From positions 35,038,260 through 35,102,259 of the forward strand of contig JASEVX010000013.1 of the NCBI GenBank assembly GCA_031761405.1: a stretch of DNA of 64,000 nucleotides, written 5' to 3'. Positions within the stretch are counted from its first letter, which is position 1, and the number at the start of each line of letters is the position of its first letter. The stretch is from Serripes groenlandicus (Eukaryota; Mollusca; Bivalvia; Cardiida; Cardiidae). The position numbers and the translations under genes were made by a program. This document shows positions 34,429 to 45,157 of this stretch, in pieces. Under the pieces are notes generated by a model, which worked only from the letters and a program-made list of their open reading frames with translations, was not told where the DNA came from and ran no database searches.

Positions 34429-35941
34429 AAATTAACTTAATACATACAATTTAATCAATTAACTGAAATTTATATTTAGTTTTAGCAAATTTGAGCGCAA
34501 CATGCAAATGTGAGCTTTTGTGATAATCCTCCATCCATCATGCAATATCCATCAGCAACCATTTTTTTTTAATCAACAGCGGCTTTCCAACTACTTGACC
34601 AATTTTAACTGAACCGCACAGAAGTATTTGTTGCAGTCCTCTATCAAAATGGTCATAGGAATACATTCTGTGTTCAATTCTGGAAACTGCTGCATCAGAA
34701 AAGCTGTAAAAAAGTGACACAGTGTTAAAGTATTCTCTTACTTCTGTATACTTTGGCAGGAAAGTTCCTTATGTAACCCTCTATTAAAATGTTCAAATCA
34801 TATTGATTGGTTGAACAATATTATCCTCAGGTGGAATGAGAAATGGAGGAAGTTGCTTGTATATTTTCAAAGTTATAACACTCTTGCATTAATTTTCCAT
34901 TGTTATGTGATGTTTTGGCTTGACATCATAAATGGAGTAAAATAACTGTTTACCACTTAAACTGCTTGTCTTATGTCAAAAATAGTACAATGCGTTATTG
35001 CACAACGGCTTATCAATCTTTTAAATAGGGGATTCAATCTGTTGAGACTGAATGCACTTCCCGAAACTTAAAGAACCTTGTCTTAATTCATATTAAATGT
35101 ATATAAAAGAACGAATTACATTGGATCTAATTTACAGTTAACAGTTTTAATTAATATACGGGTAAACAAATCGACGACGTAGCCGGGTATTTTTTCCCGT
35201 CCATAGGAAATGTGAATGAATTTTACTATAGCACGTATCCAAAAATTGCGTCCAGAGAGGATTTGTTGTTGCAGTCACGATATTCCTACATTTTTTTTGG
35301 ATGAAAATTGAATATCGAAACAAACAAAATTACAGAGGAAATAATCAAATATGATAATACATACTCGATAAAGGAATGAAATACGTAATCTGATGTGTGG
35401 TAATTTGAGTTATTACACATGCACATGCGTATCCGATTCCATTTTCAGTAAATTTACATCAATCATGGGAACAATATGCACACATTGATGAATGTCAATC
35501 GTTATTGTAGAACAATTTAAATATATTACCTTTCACGTTGTTTTATGAAAATCGAAAACAAAACCCATTCTTGAATCTGTTTACCATCTGTAATACGCAG
35601 AAACTGATGACGTTTTCACAAAATGGTAAGGGTTTATGAACGATTCGTCACCAAACAACTTCGCTATCGGGTTCATTCGCCTTACAACTCGTTCGCCGCC
35701 AAATAACTTTGGACCTGTAATAAAAACAAAGAAGAATTGACTATGATGGAAAAAACCAAAGTAGCGGTATTGTGGTTTCCTATTGAATTTAAAACATTGT
35801 GTAGTGCGTGCGCGCAGCACAGAAAACAGCTGAATTATGTTTTAATACCGCAATATTCGTCAAAAGGTAATATTCATGAAAGTGAATAAACCAGAGTAAT
35901 ACATACATTGACATAAAGACAAAACAAAATGTAACAAGAGT
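34429..35941. other. No gene recognised
   Basis: AT-rich DNA with weak copies of the 32-34 kb repeat modules up to about 34850, then nothing recognised. Confidence 0.4.
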
Positions 35942-36240
35942 TAATTATTGATTGATTGATTACGGTTTATTGATGTTTTCAAAAAGAAAATAAGTCATAT
36001 CACGGCGGCCAGTTTACCTAGGCCCTATTGATGTGTGTCCTGGCTTTCTGACACCAGTACTCTGTCAACACAACGTTTGTACCAAGCAACGGGCTTCTGT
36101 TCCACATAGGCTGTTAGTCCATTGGTAGAAGAATGTTAGTTCATTGGTGGAAGACGAATGACGCGTGTCACAGTGACTTGTCAAACGTCGGAAACAATGT
36201 TGGCCCAGATATGGTTCGAACTCACAAACCCTCCATTGAA
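35942..36240 (-). mobile_element. tRNA-derived SINE, family A, minus strand
   Basis: Reads as the reverse complement of the 6.06 kb copy: a GATTGATTGATTAC tail at the left, TCAAACGTCGGAAACAATGTTGGC, and TATGGTTCGAACTCA (B-box complement) near 36210. The A-box end is eroded. A small local duplication (TTAGT(C/T)CATTGGT(A/G)GAAGA) lies inside at about 36113-36155. Confidence 0.7.
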
Positions 36241-37544
36241 AACTTTCATTGTAATCAATGTGAAAACAATCACACAACGATAAACGAAGTATCTATACGA
36301 TACAACAGGATGGGCGCATAACAAGTATGGTATATTATTTGTTTGGCTTTCTTTAAACTTATATATTTTACATTGATTGCAAACCAAGCTTTTGCCTTAT
36401 ATTAATCACGCTCGATGTCTGTTTGTTGGTACCATAGCCAGTACTTGCGACGTTCGTATTAAAAAATACCAAAGGTAAACCCCGCTCATCATAAGATTTG
36501 TACATGGGACAAGAGAGGCCTATGGTATATAATGAAATAGAAACTTGACTTAAGAGAGATGTTTGCGAAGTTTATGGAGTTGTCTTACTATATCAACATT
36601 TGTTGAGATATCATTTTGAAATTTACACTTTTAAAACAATTTTAAATCTATTAGCTAGAATCAAATACACGTTTTCCGTTTCTCTTCATATTTTCCTCAT
36701 TAGATATAGTAAACACACACCTGTTGTGTAACTACATATATAACAAACCAAGATATATCTAAAATGTAATTACACATAAAACATCGAACATCGAGTTTTC
36801 AATGAATTACATCGAATGATTGTAAAGGAATTGACAATATTTCTGTAACCTCTCAAATGTTCCATTCTCCTAAATCATTTTCCGAATCTTTCTAGCGAAT
36901 GGCAACGCTAAATAACATATTTTCCATAATGGGTATACAACGTCAAAACAAATCATAGAAATCGAAGTTAGTGGGAGATGTTGAAACAAGAATGCGTGTT
37001 GTATGTTTTCATGAAATTTTAAATTTTCAAGGCACGTGGTTATTCTTATATAGATCACGTGACAGTGTTTCGAGCAATTGTCGGTATTAGTGACGATCCG
37101 TTTGATGCCTGGATCACTTTCAAAAATGCTACAATGCATAAAACATGTGTAAGTCTAGAAACATGTACCAAACATTATAGACACCCAGTCGTGAGCACAT
37201 TGAACAAATTAGCTATACAACTGGTATGTTAATCAAATCATATCTTTATCAATGATTTCATTGCATGTACTCAGTGTACTTCTTTTCATATCGTAATGTC
37301 AATACGATCAAGTCTTAATATCATCTGGATTGATCAAAATTACCAGATCGAGATTTAAAAGCACGTTAAGGTCCGAAATTCCGAGGTTATGTAATTGACG
37401 TAAATCTCGTCCATTTTCATACTTCAGTAGTATTTGGTAATAGGCTGATAGTGCGAATATATGGCGAGCGGGCTAGATCCTGATTAGACTCTTCATTGGC
37501 TGCAAAGTCACGAATACCTGTTATCGTGTTTCTTGGTCCATCGA
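36241..37544. other. No gene recognised
   Basis: AT-rich DNA; no coding or repeat pattern recognised. Confidence 0.4.
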
Positions 37545-38050
37545 GCAATGCTTTTAGAAAACCAACTCGACTGAAATCATTACACGTGTATATGAGCGAT
37601 GCACTTAGAAAACCAACTTCACTGAAATTGTTACACGTGTATATGAACGATGCTCTTCGAAATCCGAGCTTTATGTAATTATTACACGTGCATATGAACG
37701 ATGCTCTTCGAAATCCGACCTTTATGTAATTATTACACGCGTATATGACCGATGCTCTTTGAAATCCGAGCTTTATGTAATTATTACACATGCATATGAA
37801 CGATGCTCTTCGAAATCCGACCTTTATGTAATTATCACACGCGTATATGACCGATGCTCTACGAAATCCGACCTTTATGTAATTATCACACGCGTACATG
37901 TATATGACCGATGCTCTTTGAAATCCGAACTTTATGTAACTATTACACGTGCATATAAACGGTGCCCCGCGAACATCAACTTTAATGTTATTAGTTCATT
38001 TGTATACGAGTAGTGCTCTTAGAAAACCATCTCGAATGTAACTATTTTAC
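37545..38050 (+). repeat. 51-bp minisatellite, ~10 units
   Basis: Units share GATGCTCTTCGAAATCCGA followed by CTTTATGTAATTATTACACG and a TGCATATGAAC-type end. Outer units are more diverged (TTAGAAAACCAACTCGACTGA). The period is 17 codons, so a minus-strand frame (37417-37899) stays open and reads CNNYIKVGFRRAS-type repeats; no start context, domain or homology supports a gene. It ends about 210 bp before the retrotransposon. Confidence 0.85.
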
Positions 38051-38263
38051 GTGAATATGAGCGAAATTATAATTGGAGTTGAAAAAGACTTACCTGCGCA
38101 TAATTGCTAAAGATCCAACTAGAAACTGCTTTACAGACGTCACCTTCCAGGACTTAACGACGAATAGAACAAAGCCAGATCATTATATGCAGATACGCTG
38201 CCTGATCTGAATCTATACTTGTCGTTTATGCTTTACGGTCTTCGAAGAGCCCCGCTTATTTAT

Positions 38264-38556
38264 AGATTTTATGCATGCATAAAAGTATTTATGGTATTGG
38301 GGACCCGTTTTTATCTGGAGCGGTTACTCCCAACTGAGTGGGGGGTAGACTGGCGGTCCTGGCCACCTGCGAGTCACGTGATGATGCACGATGACATTGC
38401 TGCAACGTATTACGTAATATGACGTAATGCGACGGGTGTCGGCCAATCGCTGGTGGGGGTGCCCGGAGCGGCTAGTCAGCTACCTCCTTTCTCGGAGAGC
38501 AGACTTCCTTTGTTTTAAACAAAATTACGTTGTGAAGAAGGAATTCTGTTTTTTAA
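38264..38556 (+). repeat. Split direct repeat A1 of the Ngaro-like element
   Basis: 293 bp from AGATTTTATGCATGCATAAA to GGAATTCTGTTTTTTAA, repeated at 45381-45673 (offset 7117) with no difference seen. It includes TATTACGTAATATGACGTAA and a G-rich TGGGGGGTAGACTGG. It presumably holds the promoter and recombination site. The open frame through it (plus, from 38427) is shared by both copies and is not a gene. Confidence 0.92.
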
Positions 38557-38750
38557 TACTTTTGCATTTAATTAATGCCATTTATTGTCACTTTCGTGAT
38601 TGGATTTTAACATTTATTTGTTCTACACAAGTGACAATCAACGTTACAGTACGTATTTTGTTAGGAATATTAATTAATTCCTCGTAATTTGTGTTTTTCA
38701 AACATCCCTGGCAGGACGGTTTACATTGGAATCTAAGAACTTTAGAAGAA

Positions 38751-39356
38751 ATGGCGGCTGTGAAGATTCATGTTTTTGGACACTCTTTTGTGCATCGCCT
38801 CAAGCGTTTTATTTCGGACTCTACTAACATACGCTATGATCTGGGTCTACGACAATCAGTGCTTGTGCAGTACTCAGGATTTCCAGGTGCAAAAATAAAC
38901 ACGTTACACGAACATTTAGATGTGATCGAAGATTTTGCTCCTGATATTGTAGTGCTTATGATTGGGACAAATGACATTTATTCGGAATTTAACACACCTT
39001 CTGATGTTGCTAGTGACATTGTGACTTTAGTGGGAAAACTTGTGACGAAACACAGAGTACAGTATGTTATAGTCGGTCAGATTCTTCACCGAGCGCCAGC
39101 CGTTTTTACACGATATCCGGTCGATCTCGAATGGTTCAACTGCAGAGTTGACGCCACAAATCAACTGATATCTCGGTTCCTGGAGGCCAAATATCCTACA
39201 CAGTCTAGATTGTGGCGCTTCACAGGTTTTTGGTCAACAGTCGCAAAGCAGACAGTCTTTGCCAGGGATGGTACACATTTGACAAATGATGGTCAATTCA
39301 AGCTCTTCAACAATATCAGAGCAGCCGTGATTGCTGTATTGAACAACTTGTTCTAA
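38751..39356 (+). CDS. SGNH/GDSL-type hydrolase ORF of the Ngaro-like element
   Basis: 201 codons. The start was placed at the ATG of MAAVKIHVFGHSF because the conserved first block begins immediately afterwards; an upstream in-frame start at 38691 would add 20 residues. SGNH-family blocks are visible: block I with nucleophile Ser12 (VFGHSFVHRL), block III with GTND around Asn74 (VLMIGTNDIY), and block V with the Asp173-x-x-His176 pair (ARDGTHLTNDG). Such enzymes are serine esterases/lipases or deacetylases; hydrolase ORFs of this class are reported in some Ngaro-group and some LINE elements, with unknown role. All catalytic residues are kept, so selection on the protein is likely. The substrate is unknown. 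Confidence 0.82.
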   Translation: MAAVKIHVFGHSFVHRLKRFISDSTNIRYDLGLRQSVLVQYSGFPGAKINTLHEHLDVIEDFAPDIVVLMIGTNDIYSEFNTPSDVASDIVTLVGKLVTKHRVQYVIVGQILHRAPAVFTRYPVDLEWFNCRVDATNQLISRFLEAKYPTQSRLWRFTGFWSTVAKQTVFARDGTHLTNDGQFKLFNNIRAAVIAVLNNLF

Positions 39357-39692
39357 CGCAAGATATGTATTATTTATTAGAATATCATTTTTCAATGTGA
39401 CTTAACATTTCTGTATATCCAAATTAATTATTTTCAATTTGGAAATGGCACAAGTCTTTCCATACTTCAACAATCAAACATCTCATGAACATTGCATGAA
39501 GTTTACCATGAATTGAGCTTTAAAGCTTACACATTGTTTGTTCAAACACAAATTTTGATTTGTTTCTGTTACTTGCTCCCATTCATTTTTATGGAATTGC
39601 AAATGGTGTTCCACTTTAATTAGTTGCCTGATCTCAGCAACATAATTCTCCATTATACATATTTATAAATATCAAATGTACCATTTTTTAAG

Positions 39693-40115
39693 CAGGGTTC
39701 TGCTTTTAACTTTTTAAAAAAAGGTGCAATTGTACGGCTATGTTAATCCTTTATTTACAATTCTAAGCAGGGTTCTGCAGCAGGCAATGTTTGCCCCTTT
39801 TTTGAGCAGGTTTCTGCTTTTTATTTATGCAGGGTCTGCATTACGGCAGGGTTCTGCCTTTTATATTTTGTTAAGCAGGGTCTGCTTTTCATTTATGCTG
39901 CATGCAGGGTCTGCAACAGCAGGCAAGGTTTGCCTTATTTTTAGCAGGGTTCTGCTTTTTATTTATGCAGGGTCTGCATTATGGCGGGGTTCTGCCTTTT
40001 ATATTTTGTTAAGCAGGGTTCTGCTTTTCATTTATGCAGGGTTCTGCTTTTCATTTACTTATTTATAACCATTTCCGCTGTAAGCCTGCACTGTCTCTGG
40101 CAAGCAGGTTTCTAA
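39693..40115 (+). repeat. Array of GCAGGGTTCTGC short hairpins between hydrolase and Gag ORFs
   Basis: More than ten near-palindromes of the type GCAGGG(T)TCTGC or GGCAGGGTTCTGCC, spaced by TTTTATTTATG-like linkers (for example near 39692, 39763, 39830, 39846, 39875, 39903, 39943, 39966, 39983, 40012 and 40036). Variants keep pairing (GGCAATGTTTGCC, GGCAAGGTTTGCC), which hints at selection for structure in the RNA. An open plus frame (39724-40068) results from the repeats. Confidence 0.75.
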
Positions 40116-40411
40116 TGTTATAAACAGCATTGCAAAGCTTGCAGCATCAGCAACAAGAAATTTTAGACTTTCTTAGCCTGCTCGGGCATTTAATTACCTG
40201 AATTAGTGAAACATTGCCCTCTTTATGCCAGGTTTTGAAGACGGCTTTGTTCAGTAATTCCCAACATATGGAAATCACCAACGCCTGTCTGAACTGAGTT
40301 ACTGCCTAAATGTTTGTCTTTAGGTGGTTTACAAAGTGATCTATGCATAATCTGTTGGCCGATACATTTAAATGTTACTCATATTAAATCATGGTTAAAA
40401 ATTTCATTTAG

Positions 40412-41494
40412 ATGCCGGCAAAAAAGAGGACAGCTACTGCTGTACAGCCTAAACCGGCCAAGAAAAGGGCCACTGTTAAACGGGCCACAAAAGGGACAGG
40501 TACACAAACCTTACAGGAGCCAAATTACATGATGGACATTCATCCAGAGTTACCTGGACCAAGCAGTCATCGACTTTTAAACGTCACATCGCCAGACATC
40601 CATACACAATCTTGTATGCATGGATCACAGAACATTAACATATCTGACAGAAATGTGCCAGTGCAAACGTCTGCAGCCGAAGATGAAGCGGATGATGAGG
40701 ATGTCAACATGTCATTTCCGAATGTGTTGTCCTCACATACAGACAGCCTCTTAGGTATAGGGTATCCAACATATGTAACCCCTGTATCAACGCCTATCAA
40801 TTCACAAATATCTGCCTCCATTCAACAGAAAATCTTTCAAAACAAATTTGTGGATTTTTCTTTGTTGTTGCCCTCGGATTCGATACCGCAGGGCAATTCA
40901 AAGTTTCAACTACAGGTTGATGCAGAGGCTAATATTAGTCTGGTTCCGTCGCAAAAGACGAAGAAAATAACTTCGATTGAATCATGGACAACTGCCTTTT
41001 TGCGGTTTGTCTCTGTGTATGCCGTGCGTTTTCCCTTTGAGACGTCCACACTAATGAAATACGGGGAGATAATACGTGATCTATCTCAACGTCGGCCTGG
41101 CGCAGCTTTCGTGTTCTATGACACTCAGTTCAGGATGCTGCGTCAGACTATTCCCCACCCATGGGATAGGTTACACATGGAATTCTGGCTGTTGGCCTCT
41201 ACACAGGCTAGTCCCATGCAAAGCTCTACGCAACCACGGCCCTTTCGGGTACAACAAAAAGGGGGACAGAATAATAAGCGCCAGAAATTCCTGGAAAACA
41301 CATGCTGGGCCTTCAATAAAAGAGGGACCTGCAACATCAGTATGTGCAGACATCCCCACATATGTGGTTTCTGCCGGGGCCAACACTCTGCAATCGCATG
41401 TCCCAACAAGCCCAGGGACAGATCCATTACCAATATTGCAACCAGCTCTCCCTCCCCTATTGCCAGCAGAACCACTATCCGACCTGCTAAATAG
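40412..41494 (+). CDS. gag: Gag-like protein of the Ngaro-like element
   Basis: 360 residues from MPAKKRTATAVQP. The N-terminus is very basic (Lys/Arg-Pro-Ala repeats, possible nuclear localisation) and is followed by an acidic stretch (EDEADDEDVN). The central SIESWTTAFLRFVSVYAVRF region is the conserved DIRS/Ngaro Gag core. Near residues 298-332 a zinc-finger-like cluster reads CWAFNKRGTCNISMCRHPH followed by CGFCRGQHSAIAC. The role would be RNA binding and particle assembly. The core matches the second, degenerate element (SIESWTDLFLAYASFYF at 51.8 kb). The downstream RT frame overlaps this ORF's 3' end, so RT may be made by frameshifting or reinitiation. Confidence 0.85.
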   Translation: MPAKKRTATAVQPKPAKKRATVKRATKGTGTQTLQEPNYMMDIHPELPGPSSHRLLNVTSPDIHTQSCMHGSQNINISDRNVPVQTSAAEDEADDEDVNMSFPNVLSSHTDSLLGIGYPTYVTPVSTPINSQISASIQQKIFQNKFVDFSLLLPSDSIPQGNSKFQLQVDAEANISLVPSQKTKKITSIESWTTAFLRFVSVYAVRFPFETSTLMKYGEIIRDLSQRRPGAAFVFYDTQFRMLRQTIPHPWDRLHMEFWLLASTQASPMQSSTQPRPFRVQQKGGQNNKRQKFLENTCWAFNKRGTCNISMCRHPHICGFCRGQHSAIACPNKPRDRSITNIATSSPSPIASRTTIRPAK

Positions 41495-43058
41495 ACATAT
41501 CGTTACACCAATAAAAATCAATAAATTAACTCCCTTCTTAATGGGTTATCCCGATTCTCATTATTTAATCAAAGGTTTTCAGACTGGTTTCAGGCTAGGT
41601 TACATGGGCGCTAGATCTCCTTCATCCTGTTCCAACCTGAAATCTTGTGTTGAAATGCCACATGCTGTCTCAGAAAAACTTCAGACTGAATTGCAAACTG
41701 ATCGTATTCGGGGTCCCTTTGATCATTCTCCATTCCCTGACATGAAATTAAGTCCGATAGGTTTAGTTCCCAAAAAAGTACCAGGACAGTACCGACTGAT
41801 TCACCATCTTAGCTACCCAAAAGGCCAGTCGGTAAATGATTTTATTGATCCAATCTTTTCATCTGTCCATTATTCCTCTTTTGATGATGCAGTATCTCAG
41901 TTGGTTCTTTGTGGTCAAGGGACATTCATGGCCAAAACAGATATCGATAGTGCCTTTCGCCTCATTCCCATACACCCACTTGATCATGAACTGCTAGGTT
42001 TCACGTTTCTTAATAAATATTATTTTGATGCATGCCTTCCCATGGGTGCATCAAGCTCATGTGCAATATTTGAAAAATTCAGTACAGCTATCCACTGGAT
42101 AGCTGCAACACATTTAAACATCAAGCATATGGTCCACATTTTGGACGATTTCCTAATTTTAGGCCCTAAAAATACATGTCACAAAAATTTAACAGAATTT
42201 TTACTATTCTGTTCCAATATTGGGATACCTATAAAACAGGAAAAAACTGTGTATCCATGCAATACTATAACTTTCATGGGTTTAGAACTTGATTCAATTA
42301 CTATGGAGGCTCGCTTGCCAGATGACAAATTGGTAAAGTTGCAATCCCTTTTAGCCCTGTACAAGAACAAACGTACAATAAAATTAAGGGAGCTACAGTC
42401 AATGCTGGGTCTTCTGAATTTCTGCTGCCAGGTGGTTGTCCCTGGCCGTTCTTTCATGCGCCGTCTAACCGACTTAACTTGTAAAGTTACAAACCCAAAT
42501 CACCATATCACTCTGAATAAAGAGAGTCGCAAAGATATTTCAGCATGGCTTATGTTCTTGCAACATTTCAATGGTAGACAACTACTGCTTGACAGACGTT
42601 GGGTTACGAGTGACATGTTGCATTTGCACACAGATGCATCTGGGGCAATAGGATTTGGGGCAATTTTTGGCAGTAAGTGGTTCAATGGCAAGTGGTCAGT
42701 TGCTGTGGCTCCTTTAAACATCACTTTTAAAGAATACTTTCCAATAGTAGTAGCTTTAGAAGTATGGGGGAAACACTTTCAAAATAGATGTTTAGTCATA
42801 CATTCTGATAACATGGCGGTGGTTCAAATAATTAATAAACAAACGACTAAAGAACCAATGGTTATGGCACTAGTACGCCGTATGGTAATAGCATGTATGA
42901 CTTTGAATATCCTTCTCCGGGCTAAACATATCCCAGGAAAAGAAAATATTTTGCCAGACCTACTTTCACGTTTTCAGATGGGGCAGTTCAAACGTTTAGC
43001 ACCCCAGATGGACAATCTTCCAACAGACGTACCAATCGACTTGCTTCAGCAAATATAA
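41430..43058 (+). CDS. pol: Reverse transcriptase-RNase H of the Ngaro-like element
   Basis: The frame is open from 41076, but recognisable sequence starts near 41430-41500 (LSDLLNRHIVTPIKINKL, then GFQTGFRLGYMG), so the first part shadows Gag and the true start is unknown. RT motifs: LVPKKVPGQYRLIHHLSYPK, the first catalytic Asp in KTDIDSAFRLIPIHP (about 41936), the LPMGASSSCAIFE block, and the active-site pair in HILDDF (about 42136), where Ile-Leu replaces the usual Tyr-x. RNase H: TDASGAIGFGAIF (about 42630), the Glu in VALEVWG, HSDNMAVVQIINKQTTK, and a final Asp in ILPDLLSR. All catalytic acidic residues are present. It would convert element RNA to cDNA and remove the RNA strand. Confidence 0.88.
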   Translation, partial: PILQPALPPLLPAEPLSDLLNRHIVTPIKINKLTPFLMGYPDSHYLIKGFQTGFRLGYMGARSPSSCSNLKSCVEMPHAVSEKLQTELQTDRIRGPFDHSPFPDMKLSPIGLVPKKVPGQYRLIHHLSYPKGQSVNDFIDPIFSSVHYSSFDDAVSQLVLCGQGTFMAKTDIDSAFRLIPIHPLDHELLGFTFLNKYYFDACLPMGASSSCAIFEKFSTAIHWIAATHLNIKHMVHILDDFLILGPKNTCHKNLTEFLLFCSNIGIPIKQEKTVYPCNTITFMGLELDSITMEARLPDDKLVKLQSLLALYKNKRTIKLRELQSMLGLLNFCCQVVVPGRSFMRRLTDLTCKVTNPNHHITLNKESRKDISAWLMFLQHFNGRQLLLDRRWVTSDMLHLHTDASGAIGFGAIFGSKWFNGKWSVAVAPLNITFKEYFPIVVALEVWGKHFQNRCLVIHSDNMAVVQIINKQTTKEPMVMALVRRMVIACMTLNILLRAKHIPGKENILPDLLSRFQMGQFKRLAPQMDNLPTDVPIDLLQQI

Positions 43059-43075
43059 ATTTTGATGTAGGCCGG

Positions 43076-43984
43076 TTGCTTCAGGATTCGTTAGCACCAG
43101 CCACTATCAACGCTTATCGAAATGCCCTTAAACATTATCAAATATTTCACATGACATTTCATACATCTGAGTCGATTTTGCCAGTCTCTGTTGAAAAACT
43201 AGCCCAGTTCATAGCTGTGTGTCATCGCAAGGGTCTTAAATCTTCTACAATAACCACATATTTGTCTGCCATAGCATACATTCATAACATTAGGGGATAT
43301 CCTAATCCCGGGGAGGCCTTTCTGATACAAAAAATCCTTCACGGTCTTCGACGCAACTCCTCCCCTGACAAAAGGTTACCAATTACTTTAGATATTTTGC
43401 AAAAGCTGATTCAAGCATTACCACAACATTGCGAGGATCTATATATCCGCAGTGTTTTCAAAGCCATGTTTCTAGCTGCGTTTTTTGGTCTTCTCAGAGT
43501 CAGCGAAATTGCAGTAACGAGGTCAAGTCCTCAACATGCACTTCTCCGCCAGAATGTGCAAGTACAGTTTCTGGGTTCAAAACCACACCTACTTCTGTTA
43601 CACTTAACGTCATACAAACATTCTCAGGGCAACATGGCTACGGTGCCACTACAGTGCAATCCATTAAAATCTTTATGTCCAGTAAAAGCTCTTTACAAAA
43701 TTTACAGCTCTTCAACAACACAGGGCCCGTTGTTTCGTTATGCTTGTCTCTGTCCAATAACAGCTACTGGTTTTAGAACCATGCTCCGAAGATGTGTATT
43801 ATCTTGTAATTTAGACCCTGTTCGATACACAGCTCATTCACTGAGGATAGGCGGTGCTACATATGCACACAGTACAAATGTGTCAAATGAGCAACTTAAA
43901 AAGCTAGGCAGGTGGAAGTCATCGGCTTTCTTGAAATATATTCGTCCGAATCCTTTACATGCACCTGCTTCAAGCAAACAATGA
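43076..43984 (+). CDS. Tyrosine recombinase of the Ngaro-like element
   Basis: About 300 residues. The frame is open back to 42926, overlapping the end of the RT ORF, and has no ATG before the conserved part. Expression by frameshift or reinitiation from RT is therefore likely. The N-terminal core-binding domain starts at LAPATINAYRNALKHY; the catalytic domain shows Arg in FGLLRVSEIA, a candidate Lys in TSYKHSQG, His-x-x-Arg in AHSLRIGGATYA, Trp in LGRWKS and nucleophilic Tyr in FLKYIRP. It would integrate the circular cDNA by site-specific recombination, in place of a DDE integrase. It closely follows RT, the usual order in DIRS-type elements. Confidence 0.88.
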   Translation: MLQDSLAPATINAYRNALKHYQIFHMTFHTSESILPVSVEKLAQFIAVCHRKGLKSSTITTYLSAIAYIHNIRGYPNPGEAFLIQKILHGLRRNSSPDKRLPITLDILQKLIQALPQHCEDLYIRSVFKAMFLAAFFGLLRVSEIAVTRSSPQHALLRQNVQVQFLGSKPHLLLLHLTSYKHSQGNMATVPLQCNPLKSLCPVKALYKIYSSSTTQGPLFRYACLCPITATGFRTMLRRCVLSCNLDPVRYTAHSLRIGGATYAHSTNVSNEQLKKLGRWKSSAFLKYIRPNPLHAPASSKQ

Positions 43985-44154
43985 TACTCTATTGATTCAT
44001 TACAGGAAACACTGTTAGATCATACCTATTTAATGAAAACCCACTCCTCTGACTGTCTTAAGCAGCACAGTTCAATCTACTTTTACAAAATATCACATTT
44101 GGAGAAATATGATTGTGTACTTTTTGTATATATGTTTATCTTAAATCTTAGTTA

Positions 44155-44780
44155 CAGTTGTGTTTTCTAAGAAATGTATAACCATGAATTCGTTCTTAAA
44201 CTCGACTGACTGAGGCGGCGGGTATAGTTCAGTTCTGGGTATACAATAGTTACTTCACTAGATAGTTAAATTATGCTATTATTCACCTTTTACCAGTATT
44301 TTTTTTTTTTTTTTTTTTTATGTAAGGAGACTGGTCTCCTCCAAATTTTATAGTTAACTTACAGTAAGGCATGTATAACCGTGAATTTGTTCTTGAGCTC
44401 GACTGACTGAGGCGGCGAGCATAGTTCAGTTCTGGTGTGTACATGAGTTACTGCATTAGATGATTTTTAATGATGCCATTATTCACCTAAACCAATATTG
44501 TTTGAGGGACTGCAGCTGGTTTTCTCAAAGAGTCATCTTTGCCATCACATATGTACAACCATGAATTTGTGTTGGACTCGACTGACTGAGGCGGCGAGTT
44601 CAGTTCAGTTTTTGCGTGTACATGGATTACTTAATTAGATATGTTTGTGTTATACCAATGTCAATTTAACCAATGTTGTTTGATGGGCTGAAACTGATTT
44701 TCAATTCAATTCATTGCCAGTTTTGTACCAACTGTCTGAGGCAGTGGTACTAGCTTATAGGTGAACTTTTTGAGCAATAC
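44155..44780 (+). repeat. ~190-bp repeats in the 3' non-coding region of the element
   Basis: Three copies of a module containing CTCGACTGACTGAGGCGGCG, then TAGTTCAGTTCTGG and a TGTACATGAGTTACT-type end, at about 44200, 44396 and 44574. A remnant ACTGTCTGAGGCAGTGG lies near 44730. A pure T-run of about 22 bases lies at 44300-44321. Possibly packaging or priming structure; function unknown. Confidence 0.7.
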
Positions 44781-45157
44781 TTCTCATTTGAAGTACGACA
44801 TCACATTATAGTTTTATGCTTAAATTAAAAACTAATAAGCATCTTAGCATGTTAAATGTCTCAACTGAATAAAACGTGGACTCATTTATCTATCACCATT
44901 TATTATGCAAACTAGCTGTTTCTCCCCATCACATAATTAATTGTGTTATCTGAGATAATAGTCATGTCTCACGCCTTGTTTAATATGTTGGTTAAGGTCA
45001 TTCAAACAAAATTTAATTCGGATGTATTTCACATGGACTATTACAAAAATGTATTTTGTAGGATTTCATAATTTGTTTGTTTTTATAATTTTATGTAAAA
45101 TGTCCTTATCTCCTGACAAGAAGCTCACCTCATCTGGGCTTGGCGGTCGTTTCACTG

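Noticed and set aside
37417..37899. Minus-strand 160-codon gene with 17-residue repeats
   Set aside because: Explained by the 51-bp minisatellite; no domain or regulatory support.
38427..38687. Plus-strand ORF starting MRRVSANRWWG (also at 45544)
   Set aside because: It lies in the A1/A2 split repeats, starts the same in both copies and then diverges at the repeat edge; it is non-coding repeat sequence.
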